A stretch of DNA of 64,000 nt from Adiantum capillus-veneris (Eukaryota; Streptophyta; Polypodiopsida; Polypodiales; Pteridaceae). Every line of letters begins with the position of its first letter. The first letter of the stretch is position 1. The DNA lies in NCBI GenBank assembly GCA_014529385.2, contig CM043962.1, positions 48,492,598 through 48,556,597 of the forward strand, in the 5' to 3' direction. The notes below the pieces were generated by a model. That model was given only the letters and a program-made list of their open reading frames with translations, made no database searches and was not told the origin of the DNA. Made by a program: the position numbers and the translations under genes. This document shows, piece after piece, positions 46,318 through 58,414 of this stretch.

Positions 46318-46800
46318 ATCTGGGTGCCAAAATGTAGATTGTGTTCTTACGTGTCACCTGACCCATGTGAGCCCAATCCTGTAGCTCCAAAAAAAATCGA
46401 CAATCGTGGAAAGACAAAATTCACAGAATGCTACACACCCGCTCCAGAGCTAGTTTGGGTACCAAAGAAAGAACAATTTGTTCCACCTAGCTCAGGAAGG
46501 GGGGAGTCCCATGAAGCTTCTAGCTCCTCATGTAATGCATCCATAGAGGTAAAAGCTTCTCCACAACCTCCACCTAAAATAGTGGACCTCCATAAAGCTA
46601 CAAAGAAATCCACACCTCCCAGTGTTCAATAATCACCTGATGAACCACTTCAAGTTCGATCCTGGGAGAGTATCTTACCACCTTTGCAACTCGATGAGGC
46701 ACCTAAGGTCACAGAAAACTATTGGCAAAAATCCTCACCTATTATCGACTGGAACAATTGGTTTCAAAGGGTGACGAGCACATTTCAAACGATATGATCT
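46318..46800 (+). pseudogene. T5 3' tail with W-x-P-K repeats
   Basis: It continues the previous frame after a TAA that stands where T2 has CAA (T2: GNDQIWVPK). It reads IWVPKCRLCSY, a linker with Cys and Pro, and LVWVPKKEQFVPPSS, then after a TAA at 46630 the block SWESILPPLQLDEAPKV and WNNWFQ. T2 has matching blocks at 59470-59930. I know of no family for this tail. The repeated Trp-x-Pro-Lys unit is its clearest trait. Confidence 0.6.
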
Positions 46801-48431
46801 ACCCAAGGAAGGGGGGAATGTTTGCTGACAGTCATCATTCACTCACTCCCCTCTCAACCTTGTTTCCCTGACCTCTCAATCACCAATCTTAGGGAATGTA
46901 TATATATAAAGCCTTATACTCACAAAAAACAAAAATAATAAAGAGCCAGAGCAATTAGCAAACGAGTATGCACAATAAAAGTCAAAACATTGACCCATAC
47001 CTACACATTCACATCCGGAACACTGAAACAGAAACCTATGCCATAAAACACCTTTGATTCTCATCACTCGAGTGATGGAGGGTAGGTAAGATTAGTACGA
47101 TAGGAGTGTTTCTATTTTAAAGTTGAGTAATTAGCAAAGTTCCTTTTTCCCACTGATGTGCCTCGTAGAGGTATTCTTTGTGTTTCTTAGTGTGTACAGG
47201 AACGTGTTGCTGTTGTTAGGATTTGGACCTTCATGGAATCTTTATCTCGACTCACTCTTCAAATCAAGCGCAACTATCGACACAAACAGGTGTTTCTTGT
47301 CCATTAGCATTGCCCCTTATCTTTTTGCATCCATGTTTGTCTGCTTTGATTGTGATTGGTAGCATAATATTCAGCGTATTTGCTTAGTACCAAACATTAA
47401 ATTCAATGAATTTTTTGTCATAATCACTTGTCTAGATTTAAAAATCAAGCAGTCCGACTAAGCTAGTTTGACCAAGTTAGGTGTTAGAGATCTTCTCTTA
47501 ATACCATGGGGAATGCCTTCCTAATAATCAATGGTTACTTGTTCTTAATCCGATTTAAGCAACATTGTGTGAAATGTACTAGGGCTTTCTAGTGGGCTTG
47601 ACCCTATTGACCTTTAGCTTAAGTATTATAAAGGGAGTTTACTAGTGTGATGAGCCTGGAGATGTGTATCAGTGTTATATGACCCCCCAAAGTTACAAAA
47701 TTAAAATGCTAAAAACGAACAAACAAAAAAAAATCAAAGTGCCACAATGTAAAATCTTAAGTTGGAAGAGAAATCTCAGCTTGATTGGGTACTTCACTCA
47801 CATGTATCGCCTATGGTACTAGAGCCCTAGAGGTTCCCAGTGTGGGCATTTTTCCTTGAAAAGCAAAAAACCCAAGGCATACAAAATAAGCACACACATC
47901 AAAATTGAATCACTATGAAAAGACTTTGGGGGGTCAAAGAAAAGGTAATCAGTCAGGCGATGATTTCATGAGAAATTCCTTTTATCGTAGCTTAACTACA
48001 AGGTCTTCTAGGTATAGCCTCTAGACAGCCCTCGAACATGAAATACTTGGCTCTCGCGATTAAACAACTTAATTGACCAGAGAAAATTAAGAATCTTACC
48101 CATGGTATTAATAGTCGATCTCTAGTGCCTTTCGACCGTTAAATTAGCGACCCCAGACTTGTTTAATTTTTTACCTTTACATCTGTTTATGCATTTGATT
48201 ACATTGCAATTTAATGTTTATTGCTGACAAATTGTTTAAAATTCTATTACAAATCAATTTGTTTGCCTAAAACTGCATATGCTTTTTAATTGCTTATGAG
48301 AATGCAATTACTGTGCCAATGTTGTTTGATTTTGCAGTGACTGAAGAAGGCTACGAACATTCATCTCAAATGCTCTTCCACCTCGACGAACGAGCTTCAA
48401 CTCAATAGCTTCCGAGGATGGAATCTACATC
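46801..48431 (+). other. T5 3' non-coding region with internal purine tract and TATA
   Basis: It begins with a purine tract (AAGGAAGGGGGGAA, 46805-46818), then TGTTTGCTGACA, and has TATATATAAAG at 46901. T2 has the same order at 59963 onwards. The remaining 1.5 kb is collinear with T2 60000-61666 and holds no frame conserved at protein level. The start looks like the 5' edge of an LTR, but no partner copy or matching end is visible. Confidence 0.6.
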
Positions 48432-48444
48432 AGGAAGGGGGGCA
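48432..48444 (+). other. T5 polypurine tract
   Basis: AGGAAGGGGGGCA lies directly before the 3' LTR. The upstream phrase CCGAGGATGG has a match before the T4 tract (CCGAGGACGG). Confidence 0.88.
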
Positions 48445-48780
48445 TGTTAACCCTCACGGCTCACGGACATCCTATCACCTATGACGGACGTTGTAACCTA
48501 CGGCGGACATTGTATTATTTATTTGGTAGAGTCAGGTACCGGGCTTGTCTGTCCAATAAGAAAAGGGTAAGAGTGATCGCCGATGAGAGGCGCACTCTAA
48601 CTGGAACATTCAAGGGATTAGTTGGCTAAGCATGGCCGCCCAAGTGTGAATGGGGCGAGCTCATATAAAAGTCAACTAAACCTAAAATTCACTCATTCTC
48701 TCATTTGTGCAATAGAAGAGTGCTCTTGCTCCATCTCCATCTCCATCTTCTTCTTCTTCACCTCCTTGTGTGTGTGTGTA

Positions 48781-48824
<44 letters not shown>

Positions 48825-49074
48825 TGTGTGTGTGTGGGCAATCGAGCATTACAAAGGCACGACGGCGGTGAAGCGGTTGAGCGCAGCGTAGCGGCGTCTC
48901 CTTCTTCTTCGCGGCGAGGAATCCTCCACGAAGCAAGCGTAGAGCGGTGAGTGACACACCATCACTTTCTTTGAGCTTACTAGTTTAGGCTTGTTGTGTG
49001 CTTGGAGCCATTTGTGGCTCGCACACGGTGTATCGTCAAGCTCCTTGCATTGACACGTGTGACATACGTGCACA
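48445..49074 (+). repeat. T5 3' LTR
   Basis: It is the partner of 31791-32388, with TATAAAA at 48664-48670 and a GA/GT array at about 48787-48836. It is followed by the CCGAG duplication. Confidence 0.94.
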
Positions 49075-49079
49075 CCGAG

Positions 49080-51571
49080 TGAACCCAAAAATCTGTTCAG
49101 AGGGAAACTCTCCTCCATCGGAAATCAAGCTCCGATGTTGTGATCAAACAAGCATATATTTTGACCAAAACAATTGTAGATATAGATGAGAGTCTAGCAT
49201 CTATGATGCATTGGGTCCTAAAATCACATAACCTCATATCATAGGAGACCCATGGGATAGACAATATCAACGCAAAGATAATGTTATCTATAGCTTGACT
49301 TGGGGAATAATTTGTCATGTTTCACGAAGATACATAGGAAATTATGTAGAAGGCTTACAGATGCCAAACATCAACAGTGCTACCCAAAGTGTACTTTCAC
49401 AGTCCCAAAAGGTGGGACTAAACCAGAGCCAAACAATTTTAATCTCTTACAATGAAGCAGGCTATAGTGATCACCCTAGGAAGGGGGGAGCTGCAAATCC
49501 ATCAAAATCAGCTTATGTACCAGGAAATGCTACACTAGTTAGAAGCCCTAGAGCCTCTAGTTAACAAACTATTTCAAAGCAGAAACCATTGAAAGATCAT
49601 ATGGTTTTTGGAAGTTTCCAATTGACCCAGATTCCATCAAAATCTGTAGACAAATGCTTATATGAAGATCATCAAGGACAAAAGTTTCAGCTGATCTCCA
49701 CAAATCAAAGTCAAAAGCCAACAAATCCCATAGTGTTTAAACAGCTACATGTGATCAAGCTTACATATGCATATCAAGATGCACATGGTAACATATATCA
49801 ACAAGATCATGAACTTGTACAAACCCCTGCTGATGGCCTGACTGAAGTCAAAGACTAGCTGAAGATGATGCAAAGCCTCAAGCTGCCAGAATAGGTGACA
49901 AAAAAGTCAAAGTCAATGAGAGCTAAAGTCCAGAAAGCTACACAAAGGTCACCACCAAAATCTCCTCCAAAGAGATAGATTTTTCCAGACAGTACAATGG
50001 ATCTTTTAAGATCAAAGGTTACTCAGATGCAGGCAGATAATGCTCATCAACTGCAGACAAAAAGTGCACTATCACAGTCATATGAGTCAACATCAACGGA
50101 AGCAGGTGATCAAAGTAAAGAAAATGCAAATAAATCTCAACCAAAGGACATTGTCACAACAAAAGCAATCAATTCAGACACGAAGCACGAGACAATCAAG
50201 TGCAACATTGTTGGTGAGAATGAAGAAAAACTCTCAAGCGAAGTAAAGCTAGATTTTTAGCTAGATAAGAACCTCATGTCTATTGGCACTTGGAAAAGAT
50301 GTGGCCAACCATAGCTAGAAGATGCTCCTAAATTCATTGACATATCTGGAGACAAACGAGCAGAATGTTGGGGAATCATCTCCACCACCATTGAAGTAAG
50401 TTCAGAGATCATCATAGCTCAATTCTACGTGATCACAGCAAAGAATGTACAAGATAACATCATATTGGGAATGCCATTGGCCCAAAAGGTCCTAGAGATA
50501 CAGAGTTCAATGAAGATGCAGTCTTTAGAGACAACAAAGAATGAAAACAAAGACTGGTCACTCGCGGACGACAGCACAAGGTCCTCAAGCACTGTTAAAA
50601 TGGAGACTAATATCAAAGCAGATCTTATTGAAAAGGATTCATCTCCATCAATCACAACTTTAGAAGAGCTTAAAGCAAATCAGACAATAGCAAGTGAAGA
50701 TCAAACAGAACGAAGAGAAACCACAAAAGATTTTGAGTAGAGAATGCCACCAAAGCCGGAAGTTAAGAAGAATGGGGTTGCAGACAACCAAGAAGCAATA
50801 GGAAGTCCAAAGATGAAACAGACATTGCCAGCACAATCAGCTGATGTAACTAAGAGTGGAAAACAAAGTCTCAAGCCACCCTCCATAGAGATACAGTTAG
50901 ATCAAGATGAGACCATGGCAAAAGCAGAACAAAGATCTTGAGTAGAACCAACAATGAGAATAGCTGTAATTCTCAGCAGTACAAAAGGAGCAAGTGTCAG
51001 ATGCAACGCTCTCCTGGATATAGAAGCAAACTACAATATGGTTGCAAAAAACATTCAAAGCATTCTAAAGGTTACTCACAGCAAGCCAGATAATAGAGAA
51101 ATCATGGGTAAGGCTACAAGTCAAAAAGAAATGGTTGCTACCCTTAGCATCCAAAATCATGAAGAGCAGGTAAAGTTTCAGGTGAGGCCTTCAAAGGAAA
51201 TGCTTGCAGATGTAATCCTTGGACATCAGTGTTTAGATCAATACAAGGCCTACACAATTCTTTCTTTTCCATGAGGTAGCCAGCAACAGTTACAAGTACC
51301 GTTAATGCCAGATTCAGAGTTGCAGAAGTCACAAGGATCGAACACAAATCTTGCAGACAGAGGTAAAGCTAAAGTGGAACTTCCACCGATTAGCAAAGAA
51401 GGTGTGACATCATATGCCTCTACCTCAAAGAGCCCACATGGATCAGCTTCTTCAAGCAAGTCAAGCTTTCAAAACTTCAAGTCAATGGCTGCCCAACTGA
51501 CACCTCTAAGGAGACACCCAGAAAAGCAAAGATATATCAACCAAAGTACTCAAGAAATCAAAAGAAAGTAA
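49080..51571 (+). pseudogene. T4 long decayed frame with two protease-like domains
   Basis: One reading frame can be followed from about 49230 to 51571, broken only by stops (49562, 49856, 50258, 50738, 50939, 51272). Early parts carry two more LYxDxxGxxY-type motifs (LYEDHQGQKF near 49657, AYQDAHGNIY near 49768). The first protease-like segment is at about 50190-50510: a SIGTWKRCG helix and NIILGMPLAQKV are present, but no D-[ST]-G. The second is at about 50954-51274: CNALLDIEANYNMV stands at the active site (D-I-E) and ADVILGHQCLDQ at the C-terminal motif. Ser/Lys-rich linkers separate them. Both look like retropepsin folds without a usable active site. Confidence 0.55.
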
Positions 51572-51576
51572 AGAAA

Positions 51577-52377
51577 GTGTTTGTTTCGAGCACTTTAGTC
51601 AAAGTCAATGATCCGGTTTGGATTAAGGACGGGAAATCAACACAGAAAGACAAACACATGGGATGGATAGCATCACAATGGAGCTTAAAGGAACAGGAGT
51701 ACTATAGAGGTAACAAACAGGTATGGGTGCCAAAACCGCAAGTTAGGGCATATGAAGTGAAGTCAAATTCCTCCCAAGAAAGAAGGCCCACAAGGTATCA
51801 ACCTTGACAATATCCTAGGATACCTAAGAATCATGCATACAAAACAACATAGAAAGATGTTGAAGTCTACCACAACTCTCAAGAGGGTACAAAACAAAGA
51901 CAGATCTCAAAGAATCTTCTTCTTGGACAAGGATTTTACACAGGGTATAAAAAGATTTGGCTACCAGTCAACCACAAGCCAACTGCAACTACACTAGACC
52001 TGCATGAAGATCTCAATAGCTCAACAATACCTAAAGCGAAGCAAAGTCAACAATGGAGATACAAAGGTCATCAAAAGATTCGTATTCCTAAGTCTTCCAA
52101 TGCTCCTAGTCAAAAGCCAGATGCCTACAGCCAACAAAGGCCTACAACAACATCAAAGACTCCTATCAACAGGTCTCATTGGAGAATCAAACAGATGATG
52201 GAGTCTTCACGGTCAAAGAAGGACAACCCAACCAATGTTAATGCAGAATCAAAGATGATAAATCAGGTATGGCAAAAGAAACCTTCAATGCCAACTTGGT
52301 CCTTCACTAATCCTCTTTTTGAGGATTCAAGCTCACTGTTACCTGAAGAAATGTTTGTAGTAAGCACAAGAATGTAA
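51577..52377 (+). pseudogene. T4 tail with W-x-P-K repeats
   Basis: After a frame change the reading continues to 52377 with two stops. Repeats seen: VNDPVWIKDG, EYYRGNKQVWVPK (near 51690-51730), GFYTGYKKIWLPV (near 51930), WRYKGHQKIRIPK (near 52050) and MINQVWQKKP (near 52255). The segment between them is polar and Ser/Lys/Gln-rich. It occupies the same place, before the 3' non-coding region, as the tails of T5 and T2. Confidence 0.6.
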
Positions 52378-53335
52378 AAACTCAAGTTGCCAGGGTGCAA
52401 AAAACACTCTTTGACATAGTCATAGTCCGACTGCTAAGCCATTAGCAAAGCATTAGCCCCAAAGCTTCAAGCCATATTAAACTCTATGCTAAGAGTCATA
52501 GTCATTAGGCTTATGCTCAAGCTAGAAGAGTTGAGCATATGTAAGTTCTGTCGCTCATGCTGGATGAGATGAGAAGAAGAGTCAAAGTCTATTAACTTAC
52601 AATTGGTGGAGTTTTGTAGATTCCAACACTCACGCATTGTGCATAGTAAGATGAGAGCACATATCCTCGTCAACGAAAACCATTCTTAAAGGGGTGCCAG
52701 CTTGCAAAGCCATGTCATACGATTTTATAGCTACACCATCTTTCTAAAGAACCCCTCAAAATCTTTCTTGCACAGCATATTGTTTCCCATGCATTTTTGT
52801 GTATGCATAAATAGGATGTCCCATCATTGGACATATGCATTAGAAACTCTTTTTATCTTCCACCTATGCACTTTGAGTGGACTACAATAGGCAAACCAAT
52901 GTTCCATCATGCTACCCTTTCATATTTGCTTCCTTTTTAATTCCATATCTATCAGCAAATAAACCCTTGAGTATGTTAATAATATTTCCCATGCTAATAA
53001 GTACCCCAATAATGTGCATATCTTAAAGGTACATTTTTCCCACTGGGTTTTTTCCCTTTGGTCATCTAGTATTAGACCCTAATTTAGAACCTCATCATTC
53101 TACTTCCCTTGTATATACTTTTCATAAATAAACAACAGCCTCATCATTATGCTATTACAACCAACAAATGCAACATCATCTCTCACATGAAACAAATTTG
53201 AACCAATGAAGATGCTGCAGCAAATTGAACCTCATCAACAAATTGAATGACAAATGAAGACAATCAGCCCATCAACAACCAGCCAAAACCTTCCACAGAC
53301 ACTTTTCAGCAATGCCCGAGGACGGCACTAAAATT
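52378..53335 (+). other. T4 3' non-coding region
   Basis: Nearly 1 kb, A/T-rich, with no frame longer than about 65 codons and no recognisable domain. It ends with the phrase CCCGAGGACGGCACT just before the purine tract. Confidence 0.6.
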
Positions 53336-53347
53336 GGAAGGGGGGAA
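53336..53347 (+). other. T4 polypurine tract
   Basis: GGAAGGGGGGAA lies directly before TGTTAACTGAG. Confidence 0.9.
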
Positions 53348-54270
53348 TGTTAACTGAGTCAACGTTAGGTAACAGAAGCTGTTAAAGGACAAAGATGTAT
53401 GGATGCACATTGAAGATCAATATGAAGAAGCAGTAAAGATTGGAGTTACACATTTTTCACGTTTTCCCAAAATGGTCATGTATTGTAAATTTCCAATTTA
53501 TTTCAAACCATTGTAATATTTTAATGTGTTATGGGCTCAATGGCAATTCCAAGCTATAAAGAACAGGTCACTTAGTGTGTCTAGGTAGCAGATTCAGTAA
53601 GTGGTGGAGACTTAAAGGCCTTGGGCACCCGGACATTGCATATTTTTACCCTAGGTACATAAGGTAGTGTGTAAAAGAAATTAGGGTTCTCAAGCTCATT
53701 TGTTGAGAGCACTCTTTGGTGAAAGCTCTTGAGGTATGTGGTTGTGGAGTCCTTGAGCTTCTCCTTGCTCATGTGACTTGGTTAACACTAATTAATGCTT
53801 AATTCTCTTTTACTATGCCTCTCTCATGCTTCATATGATTTCCTATGATGCTTTGATTAGCTAAATCATCACTAATTAGTGGTTAATCCCTCCCTAATCT
53901 TGTGTGATTTCCCTCTTTTGCTTGTGTGTGCATGTAGGTTTGATTGGAGTGTGGTGCTCAATAGATCTATGTGTGTGTGCTTGTGATTAGTGTGTTGCAT
54001 GATAGGATTAGTGTTGTGTGTGTCTTGCAATCATTAGTATATGTAATTGGGTTGATTAGAGGTGAAGAGAGGTGGATGTGGAGATTGCCCTTCATTGTGG
54101 CTTAGCTCCTCCATAGGCCTAGAAGCTCATCTTGTAGAGTTAACCATTTGTGTTACCATGATTAGCTCAGTAACCGTGTGAGTGTTTCCAAGCCCTAGCC
54201 GAGTAGCTCATCCCTCCGGATTGATAATTTTGTTGGTCATTAGAGCTATGCAACGATGGAACTCAAAAAA
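53348..54270 (+). repeat. T4 3' LTR
   Basis: It is the partner of 25534-27645 and lacks the CACTA insert, which gives the empty site at 53448-53450. TATAAAG lies at 53555. It has about 35 bp (TTCATATGATTTCCTATGATG region) not seen in the 5' copy. Its end has decayed to CTCAAAAAA before the CTATT duplication. Confidence 0.92.
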
Positions 54271-54275
54271 CTATT

Positions 54276-55340
54276 CTTAGCTCTTCCAGCTTTCCTCAAT
54301 GGAGAACTGAAGGTCGGGCTACCACAATTTTCACAGATGGATGGAGCTAGGGAGGTGCCAATAGAGGAGGAACATTTAGATCTACAACCCAACCTAGATG
54401 AGAACTCTGTTGTTGAAATACCTCTTAACAAGTTGGGACAATACTTTGAAGGCAATTAATCCAATGCGACCATATCAATCACTACCAAAGGATCAATTGT
54501 GAAGGGAATCCTTGATGGTGGCGCTGGGGTCAGCATTGTATCTAAAAATTGTTGGGAATCTATGGGAAGACCTCACCTTGGGACTACAAACATAGTAGTA
54601 AAGATGGCCAATGGAACTATTGTTAAACCTATTGGGATGCTAGAAGATCTCAAGATCAAGGTCTTTGGACACAAAATAAGCCATACCTTCTTTGTTATGA
54701 ATTTTTCCAAGCACACTATGTCATCTAAGATGATATTAGGACGTCCTTTCATGAAGAAAGCAAAAATGGTGCGTGATTGGTCTAAAGACCTTGTCTACTT
54801 GCAGTTCCAAGACTCTCTCATTCGAGTTGATCTTGTAACTATGCGAGCATATCCTCTAGGAAAATCATTTATAATTGATCATAGATCTGACACCACAATT
54901 CACTCGGCCCCATTGTAGTATTGTTACACGTGTAAAAAGGAGACTGATGTCCAGGAAGATTCCCCTTATATGGATGTTCTACCCGAGATGATTGAGTCTG
55001 ACAATGTGGATTGGGTCCACCTAGCAGCAACCATAGATACTTGGGAGAATAGGGGAACAACTTAGGTAACACCTGAGGGGGATGAAATGCCACAACTTGT
55101 ACCTTTGAATATGATTGGAGCAGTGCATATAGCTTTTGATGACCTACCAGATGAAGGCGTGTCTGACATTGGAACGAGTAGTGTCTCAAAAGACTATAGT
55201 CCACATGATTTGGAGTCAGAATCATCAATTGAAATTGACTCTGAGGACAAAGAATCTGAGTTAAATCTTGGTGCAAATGTGGGGGCAAACCATTCATGGC
55301 CTAGTGGTATCCTAGATGACAACCCATCCTAGAGAAGAGA
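54276..55340 (+). pseudogene. T2 aspartic protease
   Basis: It resumes after T4 with LALPAFLNGELKVGLPQFSQMDG, as in T5. The active site ILDGGAGVSIVSKNCW (about 54508-54556) reads D-G-G. The flap KMANGTIVKPIGMLED and MILGRPFMKKAKMVRDW follow. In-frame stops at 54457 (GAA in T5), 54916 (CAG in T5) and near 55063 break it. The C-terminal linker to RT (DVLPEMIESDNVDWVHLAA, VPLNMIGAVHIAFDDL) is still readable and becomes acidic (SESSIEIDSEDKESE). Confidence 0.85.
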
Positions 55341-56710
55341 AGACATGAGTAGCGATTCATCTAGTGATTCTTCACTAGAGATCGGCCATAATAAAAAAAA
55401 TTAGACAAGAAGATTAAGAGATATAAGAGGCGACAATATCAAGCCAATTTACGTGCTAGGATAAATAAAAATAAATCTACCATAGAATGGCTTAATTATA
55501 TGGGGGCATGTGATTCTCATCGAAAGCTATTAGATAATTGGGGTGATTACCATAGTCCACAACCCATAGGCATCACACAGCTAGAAGCTATAGAGAAGAC
55601 AAAGTTGAGCCGTACTGTGAGGAGAAAAAAAAATCAAGAGCTAGCTTAACAAAAAAAGGAAGCGGAAGAGAAATCAGAGTCCGCATAACAACAAGACCCC
55701 ACAAATTTACGTCTTTCACCTGAGCAATTCAAATCCTACACCACGAAGGAACGTAAGGTTGTGTACACAAAGGCCTAGAGAACACTTATCGGTGGAAGTA
55801 ATGGATTCTATGATGATCTAGTGATAGGTAAGGAAATAGAGTTAGCAGACCCAGGTGAGGAGTCCAAACTTGTCTTCATTGCCCAAGATCTGAGAGAGAC
55901 TGAGGAATATGCACTTAAGGAGCTTCTCAAGGAATTCAAGGATATATTTACTTGGACGTATCAAGATATGAAATGTGTTCCATCTTCCGTGGTGTATCAC
56001 ACAATTCCCATGAATAGCATGGCCAAACCAGTCCAGCAATGACCCTACCCAATGAATCCTAAGTATGTAAAGATTGTTTCAAGAAGAGATTGAAAAGCTT
56101 GTCAAATGCGGATTTATATACCCTATTGAGCACTAAGAATGGGTGTCTCCAATAGTTAATGTACCAAAAAAGAATGGGAAACTTAGAGTGTGCGTGGATC
56201 TCAAGAAGGTCAATGCCACCACTAGGAGAGACCACCACCCCTTGCCATATTCAAAACATGTACTTGAAAGAGTTGCAGGGAAGGAAGCTTATAGCTTTTT
56301 AGATGGGTACTCTAGATACAATCAAATCACAATTGCACTAGAGGACCAAGCTAAAACTTCTTTTATAACCAAATTTGGAGTGTTCGCATTTCGTCTTATG
56401 GCTTTTGGCTTAACCAATGCCCTGCTATCTTCCAAAGATTGATAAACACTGCTTTTAGGGAATATTTGAGGGAGTTTTGCGGAGCTTTCTTAGATGACCT
56501 TTGTGTTTATTCTTCTTGGAAAGAACATCTATCATGCTTACGAAAAGTGTTTGAAAAGTGCAGATTGTATCGCATCTCATTGAGCCCTTTCAAATGCCAA
56601 TTTTGGGTTAAACACGGAGTCATTTTAGGACATATAATTCCAAGAATGGGATTTCCACATATGAGAGCAAAATTAAAGCCATTGTTTTTCACCACCTACA
56701 AACTATAGAG
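55341..56710 (+). pseudogene. T2 linker and reverse transcriptase
   Basis: The linker to about 55800 is basic and full of stops. RT begins with the ELADPGEESK / EFKDIFTWTYQDM block (55821-56042). It continues with SPIVNVPKKNGKLRVCVDLKKVN and HHPLPYSKHVLERVAGKEAYSFLDGYSRYNQ (56143-56442), where MPFGLTNAPATFQ has become MAFGLTNALLS with a shift. The last part is AFLDDLCVYSSWKEH (active site FLDD, about 56487-56498) and GVILGHIIPRMG (56439-56708). The catalytic Asp pair is intact, but the frame is broken several times. Confidence 0.88.
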
Positions 56711-57250
56711 GAGTTCAAAGGATTATGGGCCATGTTGGTTATTACCGGCGGTTTATTTTAAACTTTGTCGAGGTAGCTCGTCACCCATTGTACAAGTTTC
56801 TTATTGAGTTCCACTGGACCGCAGAGTGTGACCATGCTTATGAGTTATTTAAAAATGCCTTGACAAGTGCTCCCATCCTATGAGTGCCTGATTGGAATGT
56901 AATTTTCCATGTGCATATTGATGCATCAAACTTTGCTATGGGTGTGTTCTAGCTCAACCAGGAGAACATAAATTGGACTACCCCATTAGCTTTGCAAGTC
57001 GTCAATTGAATGATGTTGAGAGGAAATACGCCACAACAGAGCGGGAAGGTTTAGCTATGATTTACGCAATAAAAAATTTTGCTACTACCTTCTTGCCAAC
57101 AAGTTTGTTTCCTATGTGGATCATCAAGCGTTGGTGTATCTAGTGAATAAACCTTGTTTCACGAGAAGAATTACACGATGGTTATTAATTCTTCTTGAGT
57201 TTGGTTTTACTGTTGTGGTGAGACTTGGTAAATGACATGTCATGGTGGAT
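56711..57250 (+). pseudogene. T2 RT thumb and RNase H
   Basis: In shifting frames one reads HVGYYRRFI-like thumb sequence (56735-56765), VHIDASNFAMGVF (first Asp), SFASRQLNDVERKYATTEREGLAMIYA (Glu), SYVDHQALVYLVNKPCF (Asp) and then DHLSCIPNGEAPTG, which opens the next frame. At least three frameshifts or stops are present. Confidence 0.82.
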
Positions 57251-58414
57251 CATTTGTCTTGCATACCCAATGGTGAAGCCCCTACTGGGATCTATAATGA
57301 ATTGCCTGATACTTCCATGTTCCTAGTTGAGACCATGCATGAATGGAGTGAAAAGATTGTGAACTTTTTAGTTAATGGTTTTCCATGCAAAGAGCTTCGT
57401 AAGGATATAGCTCAAAAACTATTAAAGGAATGCAAACCTTATTCCTTAATCGCAGGAACTCTTTACAAGCTGGGGAAGGATTTTATTCTTAGACGTTGTG
57501 CTTGGGAGGATGAGTATTTATACGTACTGCAAGAAGCCCACATGGGTATAGCCAGAGGACATTTTTTAGGGGAACTAACTTCTAGAAAGGTGTTGCAATC
57601 AGGATATTGGTGGCCTACCTTATTCAAGGATGAATCACTTTTTGCAAAAGGATGTAATGAATGCCAATGTTACAAGATCACACAAGAAAAGTATAAGATG
57701 CCCTTACATCCTATTAAAGTGACTCAACCGTTTGAAAAATGGGGTTTAGACTTTGTAGGCCCAATTAGTCCGACAGCTCGTAACACTCAATCTCAATATA
57801 TTATTGTTGTCATTGACTATGTGACAAAGTGGGTGGAAGCCAAGGTGACACAAAATGATGATGCAAATTCAATTGCCAAGTTTCTCTTTGAGAACATTAT
57901 TACGCGATTTGGTTGTCCCTTTGAGATTGTGAGTGACAATGGTACTCATTTTATAAATGGAGCGATAAAGGAACTCACGACAAACTTCATGATAGCCCAC
58001 CATAAGTCTATACCTTATTATCCACAAGCAAATGGCCAAGTTGAGAGCACTAACACGACTTTAATTTCTATCTTGACCAAATTAGTGGAAGCTCATCGCA
58101 CATATTTGGATTTGAAGCTGACATTAGCTCTATGGGTTTATCATACTTCTTACAAGGTGGCTATTAATTATACACCATTCAAAATGGTATATGGTCAAGA
58201 AGCAGTTATGCCATGGGAGTTTGTAATTCCTAGTCTGTGGGTAGATTCACAAGAAGGTTGGGATGGTAACCCTTTAGTCGAGTGTTTATATATCCTTAAG
58301 AGGTCAGATAAAGAAAGACAATTCGCTGTGCAAAATGCACATGTGGAGAAAGATAGGAGAAAGAAATGGTTTGACCGACATTTAAAGAACAAGGATATCA
58401 AGGTTAGGGGATAA
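57242..58414 (+). CDS. T2 integrase, open frame of 390 codons
   Basis: It has the zinc finger H-x6-H (HMGIARGH) and C-x2-C (CNECQCYK). The core starts WGLDFVGPISPTARN (first Asp) and goes on to YIIVVIDYVTKWVEAKV and VSDNGTHFINGAIKEL (second Asp). PYYPQANGQVESTN carries the Glu exactly 35 residues after that Asp, the D-D-35-E signature. The C-terminal part (MVYGQEAVMPWEFVIPSL, KKWFDRHLKNKDIKVRG) ends at a frameshift near 58410. The GPY/F module (KKGPYRVCKITPQGTICVETLDG) is still readable beyond it to about 58560. There is no chromodomain. This is the best kept integrase in the window, though T2 as a whole is dead. Confidence 0.88.
   Translation: MVDHLSCIPNGEAPTGIYNELPDTSMFLVETMHEWSEKIVNFLVNGFPCKELRKDIAQKLLKECKPYSLIAGTLYKLGKDFILRRCAWEDEYLYVLQEAHMGIARGHFLGELTSRKVLQSGYWWPTLFKDESLFAKGCNECQCYKITQEKYKMPLHPIKVTQPFEKWGLDFVGPISPTARNTQSQYIIVVIDYVTKWVEAKVTQNDDANSIAKFLFENIITRFGCPFEIVSDNGTHFINGAIKELTTNFMIAHHKSIPYYPQANGQVESTNTTLISILTKLVEAHRTYLDLKLTLALWVYHTSYKVAINYTPFKMVYGQEAVMPWEFVIPSLWVDSQEGWDGNPLVECLYILKRSDKERQFAVQNAHVEKDRRKKWFDRHLKNKDIKVRG

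Noticed and set aside
47156-47362. Small conserved protein shared by T5 (47156-47362) and T2 (60403-60615)
   Set aside because: Similarity is at DNA level across the whole non-coding region, and frames, starts and ends are not conserved.
46819-48431. Complete extra LTR inside T5
   Set aside because: Only the start is LTR-like. No second copy, matching end or duplication was found, so it is reported as an internal module.
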